Source of the DNA: CAG-390 sp964522215
GTDB taxonomy: Bacteria; Bacillota; Clostridia; Oscillospirales; CAG-272
Assembly: GCA_964522215.1 (NCBI GenBank)
Contig: CAZFVR010000032.1
Location: 1 to 15,058 of the forward strand
Reading direction: 5' to 3'
Length of the DNA: 15,058 nucleotides
The translations under genes were made by a program, and so were the position numbers. The notes beneath the pieces are model-generated. The model was not told the DNA's origin, did not search any database, and worked only from the letters and a program-made list of their open reading frames with translations. This document shows, one piece after another, positions 13,067-15,058 of this stretch (position 1 is the stretch's first letter; every line of letters begins with the position of its first letter).

Positions 13067-13082
13067 ACCGACAGAAATCGGT
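13067..13082 (+). other. 5'-terminal mRNA hairpin of the first solute-binding gene
   Basis: ACCGA (13067-13071) pairs with TCGGT (13078-13082) around a 6-base loop, starting within a few bases of the predicted +1. The paralogue has the same hairpin at 14928-14943 with the outer A-T pair replaced by G-C. Such a change maintains pairing and supports a real RNA structure. A role in shielding the mRNA 5' end is an inference. Confidence 0.6.
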
Positions 13083-13114
13083 CCACACATTTATTATATA
13101 ATAAGGAGAACACC

Positions 13115-14620
13115 ATGTCTATTGCAAAAAGAATTCCGGCGCTTATTCTCGCCGGGCTGATGCTGATAGGTCTTGTTGCCTGCGCCCAGCAGGGTCAGGG
13201 CGGCGACTCATCGGCTGAAACCACCGCATCCCCTGAAACCGGAGAAGAGACTGAGGAGCTTTACGTTGGCTACCCCAAGGACGACCTCCCCGATACCCTT
13301 AAGTACAACGGCGAGACCGTTAAGATCCTCTACTGGAGCGACAGTGAGCGCCCTGAGTTTGAGGTTGCCGAGGGCGCTGACAGTGATGACCGCATTATTT
13401 CCGCCATCAAGACCCGTAACGCCGTTGTTCAGGATCGACTGAACGTTACCTTTGAGTGGGATGGCCAGCCCGGCGACTTCGGCGACCGTTCCAATTTTAC
13501 AAAATATGTGGGCGCACAGTTCCAAGCCAGCAACTACTACGATATTATAGCAACCTACAGCCGCACCTCCGGCATGCTTGCCACCCGTGGCTATCTGGCT
13601 GACCTCAACACCATCGATGATAGCTACCTCAACTTCAATCAGCCCTGGTGGCCCGAATCTCTTGTTGATACCTGTACCATTGGTAAGTCGCTGTACTTCA
13701 TCTCCGGCGATGCCTCCACAAATACCCTGCACTTTATGTACGGCGTGTACTACAACAAAGGGCTTGTAGCAGATTATAATCTTGAGGATCCCCAGACCCT
13801 CACAATCGCCGGCACATGGACCATCGATAAGCTCATGTCCATGACAAAGGACAAATATCAGGACCTTAACAACAACGAAAAGCAGGATAAGGACGACTTT
13901 ATTCCCTTTGGTACAAAGGACTTCCACTGTGATGCATTCTACACCGGCTCGGATCTTATGCTTGTTGAGCAGGATCCCGACAAGGTGCTTATCATCTCCC
14001 CCGATTTCAGCAGTGAAAAGACTATTGAGCTTGTTGCAAAGCTTGGCACATGGCTCCCCACCAAGGATACCATCCTTACAGACGATTACATGAAGCCGTT
14101 CGTAGCGGAACAGGGTCTGTTCTGCCTCAACCGCGTTTACATGGCGGATAATGTGAGTGGTACCGGGCTTAACGCCGTTACCTGGACCTACGGCATCGTT
14201 CCCGTGCCGAAGCATGATGAGGATCAGACTAACTACATAACTGTTATGGGTAACCCCTTTACCCTCTACGGTGTAGGCAACGGCAGCGCCGATCCCTCCA
14301 AGGCGACTGCAGTTATCGAGTGCTGGGCATCCGAGGCTTACCGTCGCACCACTCCCGCGATATTTGAGATCAACATGAAGCTTAAATATTCCAAGGAGAA
14401 TGTTGATGCACAGATGTTTGATCTTATCCGCTCCACCGTTCGCTATGACCTGGGCCGTATCTTCGCGGATACGCTCAACCTCATGAGCGAGATGCCCTCC
14501 AAGACCGCATGTGCCGGTACCTCCTGGACCTCCGGGCTTAATCCTAAGCTCAGCCTCCTCAATAAGGCTTGCGTCGGCATCGTTGATGATCTTGAAAAGA
14601 ACGCAAACCTTGCAAGATAA
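13115..14620 (+). CDS. Extracellular solute-binding lipoprotein (ABC importer receptor), copy 1
   Basis: The 501-residue protein has a lipoprotein signal peptide (lipobox LVAC, lipidated Cys23) and a short Ser/Thr/Glu-rich linker. A large periplasmic-binding-type fold follows, resembling sugar- or oligosaccharide-type family 1 solute-binding proteins (for example TLKYNGETVKILYWSDSE near the N-terminus). A DLNNNEKQDKDDF segment looks like the calcium-loop-like insertion common in such clostridial receptors. AAGGAG (13103-13108) lies 6 bases before the ATG. The promoter is a perfect consensus, and codon choice (GTT, CTT/CTC, AAG, GCC) is visibly more biased than in neighbours such as spoIVB; both fit high expression. 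No permease or ATPase gene follows; instead a near-identical paralogue begins. The ligand is unknown, and a carbohydrate is the default guess. Confidence 0.88.
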   Translation: MSIAKRIPALILAGLMLIGLVACAQQGQGGDSSAETTASPETGEETEELYVGYPKDDLPDTLKYNGETVKILYWSDSERPEFEVAEGADSDDRIISAIKTRNAVVQDRLNVTFEWDGQPGDFGDRSNFTKYVGAQFQASNYYDIIATYSRTSGMLATRGYLADLNTIDDSYLNFNQPWWPESLVDTCTIGKSLYFISGDASTNTLHFMYGVYYNKGLVADYNLEDPQTLTIAGTWTIDKLMSMTKDKYQDLNNNEKQDKDDFIPFGTKDFHCDAFYTGSDLMLVEQDPDKVLIISPDFSSEKTIELVAKLGTWLPTKDTILTDDYMKPFVAEQGLFCLNRVYMADNVSGTGLNAVTWTYGIVPVPKHDEDQTNYITVMGNPFTLYGVGNGSADPSKATAVIECWASEAYRRTTPAIFEINMKLKYSKENVDAQMFDLIRSTVRYDLGRIFADTLNLMSEMPSKTACAGTSWTSGLNPKLSLLNKACVGIVDDLEKNANLAR

Positions 14621-14709
14621 AGCTTTAGGATCTTGATCCGGTGCCGCATCCGTCGGTGAAGCCGTCAATGTATGCACAAAAAAAGAGATGCAGATAGGCA
14701 TCGACCGGT

Positions 14710-14799
14710 CATGATCGAAAAAATGAATATGCGCATCAACGCGGAGCTACCGTCAAGGCGCTAAAAGCACGAGATCGTAAAAAAAATAACAGTCGGCCA
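14710..14799 (+). pseudogene. Decayed duplicate of the rbfA 3' end
   Basis: 14717-14738 is identical over 22 bases to rbfA 12803-12824 (the MNMRIT coding part), and the match continues with a few mismatches to about 14748. About 55 bases of rbfA are then missing. Similarity resumes at 14753-14799, matching 12890-12936, which spans the rbfA stop and the bases after it (only small differences, including 7 versus 8 A in an A-run). It is too short to encode anything and has no start. It marks a duplication unit that ran from the end of rbfA through the solute-binding gene. Confidence 0.8.
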
Positions 14800-14813
14800 T
14801 CGGCCGCACCAGT

Positions 14814-14863
14814 CACCCCGCTTTTGGGCAAAAAAATCTATTTTATGCCTCAAAAGCGGGGTG
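14814..14863. other. Perfect 13-bp stem-loop upstream of the second solute-binding gene
   Basis: CACCCCGCTTTTG (14814-14826) pairs perfectly with CAAAAGCGGGGTG (14851-14863). GGC/GCC adds three pairs inside, after a one-base bulge. The loop is AT-rich and no T-run follows. It ends 27 bp before the -35 box. The same place in front of copy 1 has only an eroded, non-pairing counterpart. It could be a transcript-ending or blocking structure, or a protein-binding site. Confidence 0.55.
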
Positions 14864-14890
14864 AAACATATAAATTGTACAAATTGCCGA

Positions 14891-14919
14891 TTGACAAAAA
14901 ATTATCTATGTTGTATAAT
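14891..14919 (+). promoter_or_regulatory. Consensus sigma-A promoter of the second solute-binding gene
   Basis: Perfect TTGACA (14891-14896) and TATAAT (14914-14919) with 17-bp spacing, the same as copy 1. The two spacers differ almost completely in sequence, so the boxes look conserved by selection. Confidence 0.93.
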
Positions 14920-14927
14920 AAACATGT

Positions 14928-14943
14928 GCCGACGAAAGTCGGC
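14928..14943 (+). other. 5'-terminal mRNA hairpin of the second solute-binding gene
   Basis: GCCGAC (14928-14933) pairs with GTCGGC (14938-14943) around a GAAA tetraloop of the stable GNRA type. It starts at or next to the predicted transcription start and is the counterpart of 13067-13082. Confidence 0.65.
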
Positions 14944-14982
14944 GTACTTCGTTATATTAAATAAAACAATAAGGAGAGCACA

Positions 14983-15058
14983 ATGTCTATTGCAAAGAGA
15001 CTCCCGGCACTTATTCTTGCCGGGCTGATGCTGATAGGTCTTGTTGCCTGCGCCCAGC
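14983..15058 (+). CDS. Solute-binding lipoprotein, copy 2 (cut by window end)
   Basis: Only the first 25 codons are present. They encode a signal peptide identical to copy 1 except Leu for Ile at residue 7, including the same LVAC lipobox with Cys23. AAGGAG (14971-14976) is spaced 6 bases from the ATG as in copy 1. The reading frame is open to the window edge, so this is a partial gene, presumably a second full-length receptor with related or diverged ligand specificity. Confidence 0.9.
   Translation, partial: MSIAKRLPALILAGLMLIGLVACAQ

Larger units (their letters stand above)
14621..14890. other. Intergenic region between the tandem solute-binding genes
   Basis: This stretch holds a small GGATC/GATCC inverted repeat at 14628-14639 just after the stop, the rbfA-derived remnant at 14710-14799, and a large stem-loop at 14814-14863. 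No hairpin here carries a proper T-tail, so a terminator for copy 1 is not evident. Confidence 0.6.

Noticed and set aside
13208..14701. 497-residue open frame antisense to the solute-binding gene
   Set aside because: It arises from strong codon bias of the real gene, has no ribosome binding site and resembles no family.

Overview
The window looks like chromosomal DNA of a spore-forming, Gram-positive Clostridia-type anaerobe (Bacillota), probably taken from a metagenome-assembled genome. Three things point this way. There is a SpoIVB sporulation protease. Two lipoprotein types have classical lipoboxes, strong AGGAGG-type ribosome binding sites and sigma-A promoters. There is a chromosomal parA/parB pair with Firmicutes-type parS sites. 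A run of exactly 100 N (1772-1871) inside a 12-bp repeat is an assembly gap. No rRNA, tRNA, CRISPR array, transposase or phage gene was seen.

Layout. (1) 1-340 has no gene. It holds fragments that look like dispersed intergenic repeats, then a strong terminator serving the minus strand. (2) 341-3374, minus strand: a lipoprotein with a TEPV tandem repeat, a Cys-rich ribbon-like segment and a WG-type tail, with its own consensus promoter; then spoIVB. (3) 3536-8818, plus strand: a self-contained operon with a consensus promoter overlapped by a palindromic operator. It encodes a MarR regulator, two half-ABC exporters with complementary degenerate and canonical nucleotide sites (a heterodimeric exporter), and an uncharacterised protein with a PD-(D/E)XK-like core and a C-terminal winged helix. 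A 12-bp-stem terminator closes it. (4) 8835-12901, plus strand: five clustered parS sites, a promoter, parA, parB, a two-TM protein of unknown function, a membrane-anchored MORN-repeat protein, and rbfA. (5) 12902-15058: a solute-binding lipoprotein gene under a perfect promoter, followed by the promoter, leader and first 25 codons of a near-identical paralogue. A decayed copy of the rbfA 3' end lies in front of the second copy, which dates the array to a segmental duplication that included the end of rbfA.

How the genes work together. The MarR repressor most likely senses a small toxic molecule and controls its own operon and the exporter. ParB would load at the parS cluster next to its own promoter and, with ParA, segregate the origin region; the same transcript appears to run on into rbfA (30S ribosome maturation). 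The tandem lipoproteins are solute receptors, probably for a sugar-type ABC importer whose permeases lie outside the window.

Most notable observations: the tandem 27-bp parS array directly upstream of parA; two genes (the first ABC half-transporter and parB) where a hairpin sits between the Shine-Dalgarno sequence and the start codon; the nuclease-fold/winged-helix protein in the exporter operon; the rbfA fossil; and a covarying 5'-terminal mRNA hairpin shared by the two solute-binding genes.
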